Source: CADCTB01 sp963768975 (lineage in GTDB: Bacteria > Actinomycetota > Acidimicrobiia > Acidimicrobiales > AC-14). Taken from it: 64,000 nucleotides of DNA. Below the pieces are notes generated by a model. It saw nothing but the letters and a program-made list of their open reading frames with translations. It was not told the origin of the DNA and did not search any database. Positions 8,701-17,612 of the stretch are shown here, piece after piece. The DNA is taken from NCBI GenBank assembly GCA_963768975.1, contig CAVYKB010000019.1, positions 310,001 to 374,000 of the forward strand, in the 5' to 3' direction. Made by a program: the position numbers and the translations under genes. Each line of letters starts with the position of its first letter. The stretch's first letter is position 1.

Positions 8701-10230
8701 GTGGCGAGAACCTGGCGTGGCCTGCTGGCCCGGGTGCTGGTCCTGGCCTGCCTGGCGGCGGCGTGCTCAGGCGGCGGCGACGGCGCCGAGCCGACCACGG
8801 CCAACCTGGCCCGCACCGGTGAGGTCCGCATCGGTGTGGGGGAGGACATCTGGCCCCTGACCGGCCAGGGCGCCACCTCCCGCCACTTCGCCGCCGGCGA
8901 GCTGAACGCCGGCGTCTACGAGCCGCTGGTCTCCCTGGCCCCCGACTACACGGTGCGCCCCGGCCTGGCCGAGCGCTGGGAGATGGTCGGGCCGGCGACG
9001 TGGCGCTTCCACCTCCGGCCCAACGTCAGCTGGCACGACGGCCGGCGCTTCGGTGCCGACGACGTGGTGTGGTCCTGGACGGGCCGAGAGGCGCTCCTGC
9101 GGTCCGTGTCCGGCACCCTCCAGACCGTCACCAAGGTCGACGACCTGACCGTCGACTTCGTGTCGACGTCGCCCAACCTGCGCCTCCCCGAGCAGCTCGT
9201 CCATCCCGAGGGCCCCATCGTGCCCAAGGACGCCCACAACGACGCCGAGCCCCCGGTCGGGACCGGGCCGTTCAAGGTGGTCGAGTACCAGGCCCGCCGG
9301 CGGCTGGTCGTGGAGCGCTTTGACGGGTACTGGGGGCCGAAGGCGCGGGCCGAGCGGCTCACCTTCCGGTTCATGCCCGACCCGGACGTGCGACTGGAGG
9401 CCCTGCGCAGCGGCGAGGTCGACATGGTGACCGGGCTGCCCCGCCAGGCGGCGGCGTCGGTGGAATCCGACGGGCGGTTCCGGGTCGTGCGGGCGCCGGC
9501 CGGCCTCACCCAGGTCCTGACGTTCAGCACGAGCGGGCAGTTCGCCGCCGACCGGGCCATCCGTGAGGCGGTGTCGCTGGCCGTCGACCGGCCCCGCTAC
9601 GTCGCCGAGGTCCTGGGTGGCAACGGCGAGCCCGGCCGGTGGATGTCGCCGCCGGCGGTGCTGGGCGCAGCGGCGTCGTCGGTGGCCCCGCCTGCGTTCG
9701 ACCCCGCCCGGGCCCGCCAGGTGCTCGACGACGCCGGCTGGAAGATCGGCCCGGAGGGCACCCGGCTGAGCGGCGCCCGCCGGCTCACCTTGATCCTCAT
9801 CGGCGGGCCGTCGGTCCCCGAGACCGGGCTGCGGCTGGTGGCGGCCCAGCTGAAGGACGTCGGGATCGAGTCGAGCGTCCGCAAGGCGCACGACATCAGG
9901 ACGGGCGAGCAGAACCGGGACCGGGGCTACGACGTCGAGCTGGCCGCGCCGAACCAGAACGACGCCAACCCGGCCTTCCTCCTCGCCCTGCGGGCAGCCC
10001 CCGACCCCGACTACTCGGCACTGGCCGCCCAGGTGGCGGCGGCGACCAGCCGGGAGGAGGTCCAGCGCCTGGCCGCGGCGATGACCGCCGTCGTCGTGAG
10101 CCGTGACTTCGCGGTGGTGCCGGTAGCGAGCGTGTTCCACGTCTACGGGATGCGCCGGGGCATCGAGCTGGGCGAGCGCCACCCGTCTGCCATCAACCAG
10201 ACGTGGATCACCCTGACTACGTCGTCCTAG
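8701..10230 (+). CDS. ABC transporter substrate-binding lipoprotein, SBP family 5 (peptide/nickel type)
   Basis: A 509-residue exported lipoprotein. The N-terminus is Arg-containing and hydrophobic and ends in the lipobox LAAAC with Cys22. The mature part has family 5 features: LVSLAPDYTVRPGLAERWEM, WRFHLRPNVSWHDGRRFGADDVVWSW, and PVGTGPFKVVEY. Such proteins deliver peptides, opines, metals or sugars to a permease, but no permease or ATPase gene is nearby, so it is an orphan component here. GTG at 8701 is the start because the signal peptide begins there. The ligand is unknown; the adjacent divergent mannosidase raises the possibility of a glycan fragment. Confidence 0.9.
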   Translation: MARTWRGLLARVLVLACLAAACSGGGDGAEPTTANLARTGEVRIGVGEDIWPLTGQGATSRHFAAGELNAGVYEPLVSLAPDYTVRPGLAERWEMVGPATWRFHLRPNVSWHDGRRFGADDVVWSWTGREALLRSVSGTLQTVTKVDDLTVDFVSTSPNLRLPEQLVHPEGPIVPKDAHNDAEPPVGTGPFKVVEYQARRRLVVERFDGYWGPKARAERLTFRFMPDPDVRLEALRSGEVDMVTGLPRQAAASVESDGRFRVVRAPAGLTQVLTFSTSGQFAADRAIREAVSLAVDRPRYVAEVLGGNGEPGRWMSPPAVLGAAASSVAPPAFDPARARQVLDDAGWKIGPEGTRLSGARRLTLILIGGPSVPETGLRLVAAQLKDVGIESSVRKAHDIRTGEQNRDRGYDVELAAPNQNDANPAFLLALRAAPDPDYSALAAQVAAATSREEVQRLAAAMTAVVVSRDFAVVPVASVFHVYGMRRGIELGERHPSAINQTWITLTTSS

Positions 10231-10240
10231 GTTGGTCCCC

Positions 10241-13200
10241 GTGGCTGGGGGAGCGCTGCATTTCGGCATGCTGGGCCCGCTCGAGGTGGCGCTCGACGGC
10301 CGGCCCCTGGATCCGGGCCGGCCGAAGCAGCGGGCCGTACTCGCTGCACTCCTGCTCAACGCCAACCGCGTCGTATCGCTCGACCGGTTCGCCGAGGTCC
10401 TGTGGCCGGCGGCGCCGGCGGTCGCCTCGATGGGCAGCCTGCCCGTCTACATCGCCAACCTCCGCCGGCTGCTGGAGCCCGAGCGGCCGGCCCGGACGCC
10501 GCCGGCGCGGATCGTCACCGTCCCGCCGGGCTACCTCCTGCGGATCGCACCTGGGGAGTACGACGTCGCCGACTTCGAGGCGCTTGCCGTCGAGGGCAAC
10601 CGCCACCTGGCCGAGGGCCGCCCCCGGGCCGCCCGCCAGGCGCTCGGCGACGCCCTGGCCCTGTGGCGTGGCCGGGCAATGGAGGAGTTCGACTTCGCCG
10701 AGCTCCATGTCGAGCGCTTGGAGAGCCTGCGGGTGGCGGCCGTCGAGGACCGCATCGAGGCCGATCTCGCCCTCGGGGCCCATACCGCCGTTGTCGGCGA
10801 GCTGGAAGCCCTCGTGCGCGAGCACCCCCTGCGGGAGCGGCTCCTCGGCCTGCTCATGGTTGCTCTCTACCGGTCTGGTCGCCAGACCGAGGCACTGCGG
10901 GCCTACGCCAGCGCCCGTGACTATCTGGTCCGGGAGCTGGGTATCGAGCCGGGACCGGAGCTGCGCCGGCTGGAGAACCGCATCCTTTCGCACGCGCCGG
11001 CGCTGGACTGGGTCCCGCCGCCGGCCGAAACGGCGCTGCCTCGCGCCACGGATCCGTCAAGGGCTGATCCCGCCAGCCCCCAGGAGGACGTCTTCGTCGG
11101 GCGCCGGGCGCAGCTGGACGCCGTGGCGCATGCCCTCCTTCGCCCCGGCGGGATCGTGCTGGTGGCCGGGGAACCGGGTATCGGCAAGACCCGGCTGGTC
11201 CATGAGGCGGTCGCCGCCGCAGTTGCCGGCGGGGGCGCGGTGGCGTGGGGGCGGTGTGAGGACGGGGAGGGAGCGCCGCCCTTCTGGCCCTGGGTGCAGG
11301 TCATCCGGGCGCTGCTCCGCCATCCCGACGCCGAGGCGGTCCGGGCGGCCCTCGGGGACCGGGCCCCCCAGCTGGCCCAGCTTGTTCCGGAGGTGGCGGC
11401 GGTGGCCGGCGAGGTGGGCGCCCCTCCGCCGCTGGACCCCGCAGGGGCCCGGTACCGCTTCTTCGAGGCGGTGGGGGACTTCCTCGAGGGCTTGGCCGCC
11501 CACCGGCCGGTCGCGGTCGTACTCGACGACCTCCAGTGGGCCGACCCGCCCTCACTCGAGCTCACCGTGCACCTGGCCCGGCGGGCCCCGGTGCTTCGGG
11601 CCGTGCTGGTCGCCACGTACCGCGACGTCGACCCAGTTCCGGGCGACCGCCTGACGGACACCCTGGCGAGCCTGGGCCGGCTGCCCGGTCGCGTCAACGT
11701 CGCTCTCGGCGGGCTCAGTCGCGACGAGGTGGCTCAGTTCATGGCCCACGAGGCCGGCGCCGAAGCCCCCGCCGGCGTGGTCGACGTCGTCTGGGCCCGG
11801 GCAGGCGGCAACCCGTTCTTCGTGGGCGAGCTGACCCGCCTCCTCGTCGCCGAGCGCAGCCTGACCGAGGAGGCGGCCGCCGAGGCCGTGCCGTGGGCGG
11901 TGCGCCAGGTCGTCGAGCGCCGGCTGGCCCGGCTGCCGGGCGGGACGCGGGAGCTCCTCGGCATGGCGGCGGTGGTGGGGCTGGACTTCGACCTGCGGGT
12001 CGTGGCTGCGGCGGGCGGCATGGAGCTGGACCGCGCCATCGACCTGGTCGACGTGGCCGTGGCCGCCGGCGTGGTGGCCGAGCAGCCGGCGTCGGCCGAG
12101 CGGTTCGTGTTCTCCCACGAGCTCGTCCGCGACACCCTCTACGGCGAGGCCACCCGCCTGCGCCGGGCGAGCCTCCACGCCAGGGTCGCCGACGCCCTGG
12201 AGCTGGTGGGGGGAGGCCAGGCGGCGGCCGCCGAGATCGCCCGCCACCTGTACGAAGCCGTCCCGGTGACAGGGTCCCAGCGGGCGGTGGCCGCTGCGGT
12301 CAAGGCCGCCGCCGCCGCCCAGGCCGCCCTGGCGTACGAGGTCGCCGAGGGCCACCTGCGCCGGGCCCTGGAGCTGGTGGCGCTGCAGGTCACGGGACCG
12401 GAGCGCGACGGCCAGGAGCTGGACATCCAGGATCTGCTGGCGTCGCTGCTGACCCTGGTCAAGGGCGTGGCGGTGCCCGAGACCGCCGCCGCCTGGACCC
12501 GGGCGACGGAGCTGGCCGAAGCGGTGGGGGACCAGCGCCGGCTCCTGCCCTCGCTCTGGGGCCTGTTGAGCTTCGCGTGGGCCAGCGGCGACCTCGCCGG
12601 CGCCCGGGCCCTCGGCGAGCACCTCCTCCGCCTGGGCGAGGCGTCGGCGGAGCCGGTCGTCACCGCCGCGGCCCGCCTGGGGCTGGGCAGCGTGGCCCTC
12701 TGCGCCGGCGACCTGAAGGACGGCACGGCGCACCTGGTCGCCGCCAAGGATCTGGCCGACGCCGTGCCCGACGATGTCCTCGCCCACGTGACCCACGCCG
12801 ACCTGCGGGTGCAGGTCGACAGCTGGCTCGCCATGGCCCACCACCTCCAGGGCCGCCACGACGACGGCCGGAGCCTCGTCGACCTCACCATGGACCGGGC
12901 CCGGACGCTCGGAGACCCCTTCACCGTCGCCATCGGCCTGGCCTTCGGAGTCTTCGCCCGGGTGCTGACCGGGGGCGTCGCCGAGGCCGGCCACCTGGCC
13001 GACGAGCTCTACGAGCACGCCCGGACCCACCAGCTCGCCGATTTCGCCTTCCACGCCGGCGTGGCCCGGGTGTGGACCGCCACCCACCGGGGTGGCGCCC
13101 CGGCCCAGCTCGTCGCCATGCTCGAGGCCCTGCCGCCGGCACGGGCGGCGGCGATCCGGCCGTGGCGCCCGTTCTGGCTGGGTCTCGTCGCCGAGGCCTG

Positions 13201-13426
13201 GCAGCGGCTGGGGCGAGTGGACCGGGCTCGGGCTGCGGTCGACGAAGCCCTGTCCGAGGTGGTGGCGATGAAGTCGTCGTTCTGCGAGGCGGAGCTGCTG
13301 CGGATTCGCGGGGAGCTGCTGGGCTCCAGGGCCGACCTCGCCGAGGCGGCGCGACGGGCCGGCGAGCAGGGAGCGGTGCTCTACCTCGGCCGGCTGGCGG
13401 CCTCCGAGGCCAAGCGCCCGGGCTGA
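10241..13426 (+). CDS. SARP/AfsR-like regulator with BTAD, AAA ATPase and TPR-like domains
   Basis: About 1,062 residues. The N-terminal OmpR-type winged helix starts LHFGMLGPLEVALDGRPLDP and the BTAD helical domain follows (to about residue 245). An AAA_16 ATPase module carries Walker A AGEPGIGKTR near residue 310 and Walker B VAVVLDDLQWADP. The C-terminal half is Ala/Leu-rich helical repeats of TPR type. Such proteins activate nearby secondary-metabolism or stress genes after sensing ATP or a ligand. No biosynthetic cluster is visible here, so the target is unknown. GTG at 10241 is preferred over TTG at 10232; ATG 10268 is possible. Confidence 0.88.
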   Translation: MAGGALHFGMLGPLEVALDGRPLDPGRPKQRAVLAALLLNANRVVSLDRFAEVLWPAAPAVASMGSLPVYIANLRRLLEPERPARTPPARIVTVPPGYLLRIAPGEYDVADFEALAVEGNRHLAEGRPRAARQALGDALALWRGRAMEEFDFAELHVERLESLRVAAVEDRIEADLALGAHTAVVGELEALVREHPLRERLLGLLMVALYRSGRQTEALRAYASARDYLVRELGIEPGPELRRLENRILSHAPALDWVPPPAETALPRATDPSRADPASPQEDVFVGRRAQLDAVAHALLRPGGIVLVAGEPGIGKTRLVHEAVAAAVAGGGAVAWGRCEDGEGAPPFWPWVQVIRALLRHPDAEAVRAALGDRAPQLAQLVPEVAAVAGEVGAPPPLDPAGARYRFFEAVGDFLEGLAAHRPVAVVLDDLQWADPPSLELTVHLARRAPVLRAVLVATYRDVDPVPGDRLTDTLASLGRLPGRVNVALGGLSRDEVAQFMAHEAGAEAPAGVVDVVWARAGGNPFFVGELTRLLVAERSLTEEAAAEAVPWAVRQVVERRLARLPGGTRELLGMAAVVGLDFDLRVVAAAGGMELDRAIDLVDVAVAAGVVAEQPASAERFVFSHELVRDTLYGEATRLRRASLHARVADALELVGGGQAAAAEIARHLYEAVPVTGSQRAVAAAVKAAAAAQAALAYEVAEGHLRRALELVALQVTGPERDGQELDIQDLLASLLTLVKGVAVPETAAAWTRATELAEAVGDQRRLLPSLWGLLSFAWASGDLAGARALGEHLLRLGEASAEPVVTAAARLGLGSVALCAGDLKDGTAHLVAAKDLADAVPDDVLAHVTHADLRVQVDSWLAMAHHLQGRHDDGRSLVDLTMDRARTLGDPFTVAIGLAFGVFARVLTGGVAEAGHLADELYEHARTHQLADFAFHAGVARVWTATHRGGAPAQLVAMLEALPPARAAAIRPWRPFWLGLVAEAWQRLGRVDRARAAVDEALSEVVAMKSSFCEAELLRIRGELLGSRADLAEAARRAGEQGAVLYLGRLAASEAKRPG

Positions 13427-13650
13427 GCCGTCTCGCTCATCCCGCAAGAAGCACAACGTCCAGGGCATGACCGACACCATCTACGCCTACATCCGGGACA
13501 CCGCCCGCCGCTCATGAACCCGAGGGAGAGGGGGTTGCGTCGGGACCCGCCGTCGCCCGGGCCCCGCACAAGCCTGAAACACTTTCGCTCCGCCCCGGAA
13601 AACCGGTCGTCGCGCTGGTCCCAGCATCGTCCCAGGTGGTTAACGGTTGA

Positions 13651-14952
13651 TTAACCCGACGAATCCAGGGGGTTGCGCCGGCCCAGGGCGCCCAGCTGGG
13701 AGAGGTCGCGGGGAAAGAGCATCGCCGTCGTCCAGTCAGCCACCACGCGGACCTTGCGGGCCAGGCCCGGCATCATCAACAGGTGGTAGGACCGGCCCAT
13801 CAGCCACGCCGGCAACCCGGTGACGGTGAACCGGTAGACCTGGGCCGTGCCCTGGTTCCGGCCGAGGGTCACGGCCAGGCCCCGGTTCCGGTAGGTGAAC
13901 CGGACCGGTTCCCCGACTCCCAGCGCGGCGGCGACGTTGTGGGCGCACACCTTGGCCTGGCGCACGGCGTGTTGGGCCGTGCCCGGGCAGATGCCGCCAT
14001 CGGGGTCAGGGACGGCGGCGGCGTCGCCCAGGGCGAAGACGTCGGTGCGGCCGGAGGCGCGGATGTGGTCGTCGACGATCAGCCGGCCGGCCTCGTCGGT
14101 GGCGAGGCCGAGCCTCGACACAAGGGCCGACGGCCGCTGGCCGGTGGCCCAGACGATGGTGTCGGAGACGAAAGGGGCCACCCCCGGCTTGGAAACCACG
14201 ACGGTGCGGTCGGCGCAGCTCTCCAGCCACGTCTCGAGGTGGATCTCGACACCCCGCCGGCGGAGGTGGCGCTCGCTGTAGCGGGCCAGTTTGGGGTCGA
14301 GGCCGGGGAGCAGTGAGTTCCGGGCCTCGATGAGGACCCAGCGCAGGTTGTTGCGGCTGAGGCTCGGGTAGGTGGGCAGGGCGTCGCTCACCAGCGACTC
14401 CATCTCGGCCAGCGCCTCGACGCCGGCGTAGCCGCCCCCCACGAAGGTGAAGGTCAGCAGCTCCCGCCGGCGCTGGGCGTCGACGGTGGCATCTGCGGTC
14501 TCCAGCTGGCGCAGGACCCGGTTGCGCAGCCAGATGGCGTCGGCCAGGGTCTTGAAGCCCACTGCGTGCTCGACCAGGCCGGGGACGGCGACCACGCTCG
14601 GGACCGAGCCCGGCGACAGGACGAGGTGGTCCCACGACAGCTCGTGGCGGGCGCCGGTGAGGTCCTCGGCGACCGCCGTGTGGCCCTCGATGTCGACGGT
14701 GGCGATATTGCCCACCAGCAGCTGGGTCCGCCGCAGCATCTCCCGGAGAGGGATCACGGCGTGGCGGGGCTCGATGGTGCCGGCGGCCGCCTCCGGCAAC
14801 AGCGGGGCGAACAGCAGGAAGTTCTCCGGCGCGACGATCAGGACCCGTGGCCCGCCCGGCCTTCCCCGGCGGCCGAGGAGGCGTTCCAGGTGGGCGGCGA
14901 CGGTCGCCCCGCCAAAGCCACCCCCCACGATGAGGACGTCGAAGTGTCTCAG
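13651..14952 (-). CDS. ndh: Type II NADH:quinone oxidoreductase (NDH-2)
   Basis: A single-subunit flavoprotein at the membrane face that passes NADH electrons to quinone without pumping protons. The FAD-binding Rossmann motif VGGGFGGATVAA is at the N-terminus, the NAD-binding motif TFVGGGYAGVEALAEME is in the middle, and DVFALGDAAAVPD closes the FAD site; the C-terminal part is amphipathic. The first canonical start (GTG, 14926-14928) would cut into beta-strand 1 of the FAD fold. The sequence before it in frame reads LRHFDVLIVGGGF from CTG at 14950-14952, just after the stop of the previous gene, so I place the start there. The TAA stop lies inside a GGTTAA/TTAACC inverted repeat (13638-13656). 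Confidence 0.88.
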   Translation of the reverse strand: MRHFDVLIVGGGFGGATVAAHLERLLGRRGRPGGPRVLIVAPENFLLFAPLLPEAAAGTIEPRHAVIPLREMLRRTQLLVGNIATVDIEGHTAVAEDLTGARHELSWDHLVLSPGSVPSVVAVPGLVEHAVGFKTLADAIWLRNRVLRQLETADATVDAQRRRELLTFTFVGGGYAGVEALAEMESLVSDALPTYPSLSRNNLRWVLIEARNSLLPGLDPKLARYSERHLRRRGVEIHLETWLESCADRTVVVSKPGVAPFVSDTIVWATGQRPSALVSRLGLATDEAGRLIVDDHIRASGRTDVFALGDAAAVPDPDGGICPGTAQHAVRQAKVCAHNVAAALGVGEPVRFTYRNRGLAVTLGRNQGTAQVYRFTVTGLPAWLMGRSYHLLMMPGLARKVRVVADWTTAMLFPRDLSQLGALGRRNPLDSSG

Positions 14953-14953
14953 G

Positions 14954-16009
14954 CTAGGGACGGGTGGCCGCCATCGTGGAGGTCAGGAAGGTGGTGAGCT
15001 GGTTCAGCGCGGCCTGGTCGCGCTCCGCCGTGTCCGGTGGGCGCCCGCCGCCGTGGGCCCGATGGTCGGCGGCGTCGAAGGACTGGGGAAGGGCGGCGGT
15101 GACCTTTTGGAACGTGGCGGTCGTCTCCGTGGTGAAGGTCTGGGCCGACGGGAGGGCGGCCTTGATCCGCTCGCCGTCTGCCGGCGTGACCAGGGTGGAC
15201 TTCTGGCCGGTCATCACCAGCGTGGGGACCTTCACCTTGGCCGCCTCGGCCGTGGGGTCGAGGGCGTACTGCTCCTTGAGCAGGGCGTCGTTGCCCACCG
15301 GCAGCGCCGTCTGGTGCTCGGGCCGGATGGTGGAGCGCTCTGGCAGCACTCCCGTGGCGAGCAGGGTGGCGATCACGCCGCGGAACGCCTGGGCCGACGC
15401 CGGCCCGAACGTGGTGCCGATGTCGCTGGCCACCACGTCGACGAGGGGCCGGCCCGGCGTGGAGATCAGCCCGACGCTCCTCACCTTGTTGTCGGTGGCC
15501 GCCACCCGCATGGCGGCAATGCCGCCGAGGTCGTGGCCCACGATGGCCAGGTTCGACCCGTCGATCCCGCTGCGCTGGGAGAGGAACAGGAGCGCCTCGT
15601 GGGCGTCGGTGACGTAGTCCTCGAAGGTGATCTGCTTGCCTGCTTCCAGCTTCGAGGCGCCCATGCCACGGCGGTCGTAGCGGAAGGCGGCCAGGCCGGA
15701 CTTGGTGATGGCCGCGCTCAGGTCGGCGTAGATGAAGTCGGCGGGGATGACATCGATGGCCCCGTTGCGGTCGTTGCGGGCCATGGACGGAACGATCAAG
15801 ACCGCGCCCACCGGGCCGCTCTTGTCGGGCATAGCGAGCGTGCCGCCCAGGCGGACCTTGTCGGCGGCGTCGAACTGGAGGACCGTCTCCCGCTGGCTGA
15901 GGCTCAGGTCGACATCGCTGTCGTCACCGCCCCCGCCCCCGCAGGCCGCGGCCACCAGGCCGAGCGCCACCACCACCGCCGTGCACAACCGCCTCCGCGT
16001 TTCCCCCAT
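14954..16009 (-). CDS. Exported alpha/beta-hydrolase lipoprotein with Asp in the nucleophile position
   Basis: A 351-residue protein with a lipoprotein signal (LVAAAC, Cys23) followed by a Gly/Asp linker. The alpha/beta-hydrolase core shows AVLIVPSMARNDRNG, FRYDRRGMGAS (residues 109-119) and the nucleophile elbow IVGHDLGG. Most relatives of this family carry GHSEG there; here the nucleophile is Asp160, as in dehalogenases and epoxide hydrolases. A late His (HRAHGG) could complete the triad. It is attached to the outer face of the membrane. Substrate unknown. It directly precedes ndh on the same strand. Confidence 0.82.
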   Translation of the reverse strand: MGETRRRLCTAVVVALGLVAAACGGGGGDDSDVDLSLSQRETVLQFDAADKVRLGGTLAMPDKSGPVGAVLIVPSMARNDRNGAIDVIPADFIYADLSAAITKSGLAAFRYDRRGMGASKLEAGKQITFEDYVTDAHEALLFLSQRSGIDGSNLAIVGHDLGGIAAMRVAATDNKVRSVGLISTPGRPLVDVVASDIGTTFGPASAQAFRGVIATLLATGVLPERSTIRPEHQTALPVGNDALLKEQYALDPTAEAAKVKVPTLVMTGQKSTLVTPADGERIKAALPSAQTFTTETTATFQKVTAALPQSFDAADHRAHGGGRPPDTAERDQAALNQLTTFLTSTMAATRP

Positions 16010-16050
16010 GACGCGAATGTAGTCCTGGCCCGGTGCGAAAGACTGCGGCG

Positions 16051-16857
16051 ATGGCCGAGATCACCACCCTCGCGGAGGCGGTCGACGACCTGGTTCGCGA
16101 CGGCTCGCTGGTGGCCCTGGAAGGCTTCACCCACCTCATCCCCTTCGCCGCCGGTCACGAGATCATCCGCCGGGGCCGGCGCCGGCTGACGCTGGCCCGG
16201 ATGACGCCCGACGTCGTCTACGACCAGCTCATCGGCATGGGCTGCGCCGACCGTCTCATCTTCTCCTGGGGCGGCAACCCCGGCGTCGGGTCCCTGCACC
16301 GCCTCCGCGATGCGGTCGAGCACGGATGGCCGGCGCCGTTGGCCCTGGAGGAGCACAGCCACGCCGGCATGGCCAACCGCTACGTCGCCGGCGCCGCGGG
16401 GCTGCCGATGGCGGTGCTGCGGGGCTACACCGGCACCGATCTCGGCCGGGTGACACCGACGGTGTCCACTGTGACCTGCCCGTTCACCGGCGAGGAACTC
16501 ACCGCGGTGCCGGCGCTGAACCCCGACGTGACGGTCATCCACGCCCAGCAGGCCGACCGGGCGGGCAACGTCATGCTGTGGGGGATCACCGGTGTCCAGA
16601 AGGAAGCCGTGCTGGCCGCCCGGCGGTCCCTGGTGACGGTCGAGGAGCTGGTCGAGCGGCTCGAGCCCCGTCCGGGGTCGGTGTTGCTGCCGGCGTGGGT
16701 GGTGACTGCGGTGGCCGTGGTCCCCGGTGGCGCCCATCCGTCCTACGCCGCCGGGTACAGCCGGCGGGACAACGACTTCTACCGGTCCTGGGACGCCATC
16801 AGCCGGGATCGGGACGCCTTCTCGGCGTGGATGGAGGAGCACGTTCTTGCCCGGTGA
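16051..16857 (+). CDS. CoA-transferase subunit A (3-oxoadipate/glutaconate family)
   Basis: Alpha subunit of a class I two-subunit CoA-transferase. The start of the fold reads VALEGFTHLIPFAAGHEIIR, with the glutaconate/IpdA-like segments LARMTPDVVYDQLIGMGCADR, FSWGGNPGVGSLHR and EEHSHAGMANRYVAGAAG. ATG at 16051 gives MAEITTLAEAVDDL; an in-frame GTG at 16033 is the alternative. It is followed by subunit B with overlap, then maleylacetate reductase and a PcaF-type thiolase. This makes 3-oxoadipate the best substrate guess, producing 3-oxoadipyl-CoA; IpdA-like steroid-ring hydrolysis is the alternative. Confidence 0.88.
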   Translation: MAEITTLAEAVDDLVRDGSLVALEGFTHLIPFAAGHEIIRRGRRRLTLARMTPDVVYDQLIGMGCADRLIFSWGGNPGVGSLHRLRDAVEHGWPAPLALEEHSHAGMANRYVAGAAGLPMAVLRGYTGTDLGRVTPTVSTVTCPFTGEELTAVPALNPDVTVIHAQQADRAGNVMLWGITGVQKEAVLAARRSLVTVEELVERLEPRPGSVLLPAWVVTAVAVVPGGAHPSYAAGYSRRDNDFYRSWDAISRDRDAFSAWMEEHVLAR

Positions 16858-17551
16858 GCCCACGGCTGACGAGCGGATGACGGTGGCCGCCGCCCGGCGG
16901 CTGGTCGACGGCGACGTGTGCCTGGTCGGCATCGGCCTGCCCAGCCTCGCTGCCAACCTCGCCCGTCGGCTCCACGCGCCGAACTGCGTGCTCATCTACG
17001 AGTCCGGGCCGATCGGGTCGAAGCCCACGGTGCCTCCGCTCTCCATCGGCGACGGCGAGCTGGCCGACACGGCGGATACCGTCGTGCCCGTTGCCGAGCT
17101 CTTCAACTACTGGCTCCAGGCCGGCCGGATCGACGTCGGCTTCCTCGGCGCGGCGCAGATCGACCGCCACGCCTGCCTCAACACCACCGTCATCGGCCCC
17201 TACGACGCACCGACGGTGCGCCTGCCCGGCGCCGGCGGCGCGCCCGAGATCGCCTCGTCGGCCCGGCGGGTGATCGTCGTGCTCCGGCACTCCCGGCGGG
17301 CCTTCGTCGAGCGGCTCGACTTCCGCACATCCGTCCCCGGCCACGGCGGGACCGCCGTCATCACCGACCTCGGCGTACTGGAAGCAGGGGAGGACCGGGA
17401 GCTGGTGCTGAGCGCCCTGCACCCCGGCGTGTCGGTCGACGACGTGCGGGCCGCGACCGGCTGGGACCTGAGGGTGGCGGCCGAGGTGACGGTGACGGAG
17501 CCGCCGGCGGCGGCGGAGCTCGAGGCCTTGCGGGCCATGGTGCGCGAGTGA
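16847..17551 (+). CDS. CoA-transferase subunit B
   Basis: Beta subunit partner of the preceding gene. YESGPIGSKP carries the E-S-G motif of the catalytic glutamate that forms the acyl-CoA thioester, which supports a true transferase. Other family stretches are LVGIGLPSLAANLARRLHAP and FNYWLQAGRIDVGFLGAAQID. The TTG start at 16847 overlaps the end of subunit A by 11 bases; ATG at 16877 is possible but removes residues before the first helix. Both subunits act in the cytoplasm. Confidence 0.87.
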   Translation: MPGEPTADERMTVAAARRLVDGDVCLVGIGLPSLAANLARRLHAPNCVLIYESGPIGSKPTVPPLSIGDGELADTADTVVPVAELFNYWLQAGRIDVGFLGAAQIDRHACLNTTVIGPYDAPTVRLPGAGGAPEIASSARRVIVVLRHSRRAFVERLDFRTSVPGHGGTAVITDLGVLEAGEDRELVLSALHPGVSVDDVRAATGWDLRVAAEVTVTEPPAAAELEALRAMVRE

Positions 17552-17612
17552 CCGGCCCGGGAGGCCGGTCCGGCAGGCATTCACTGGGCGACCATCGTGA
17601 GATGGTGGACCA

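Noticed and set aside
11536..13480. Long alternative frames on both strands across the SARP gene
   Set aside because: Arg/Gly/Pro-rich or Leu/Gly-rich compositions typical of GC-rich shadow frames.
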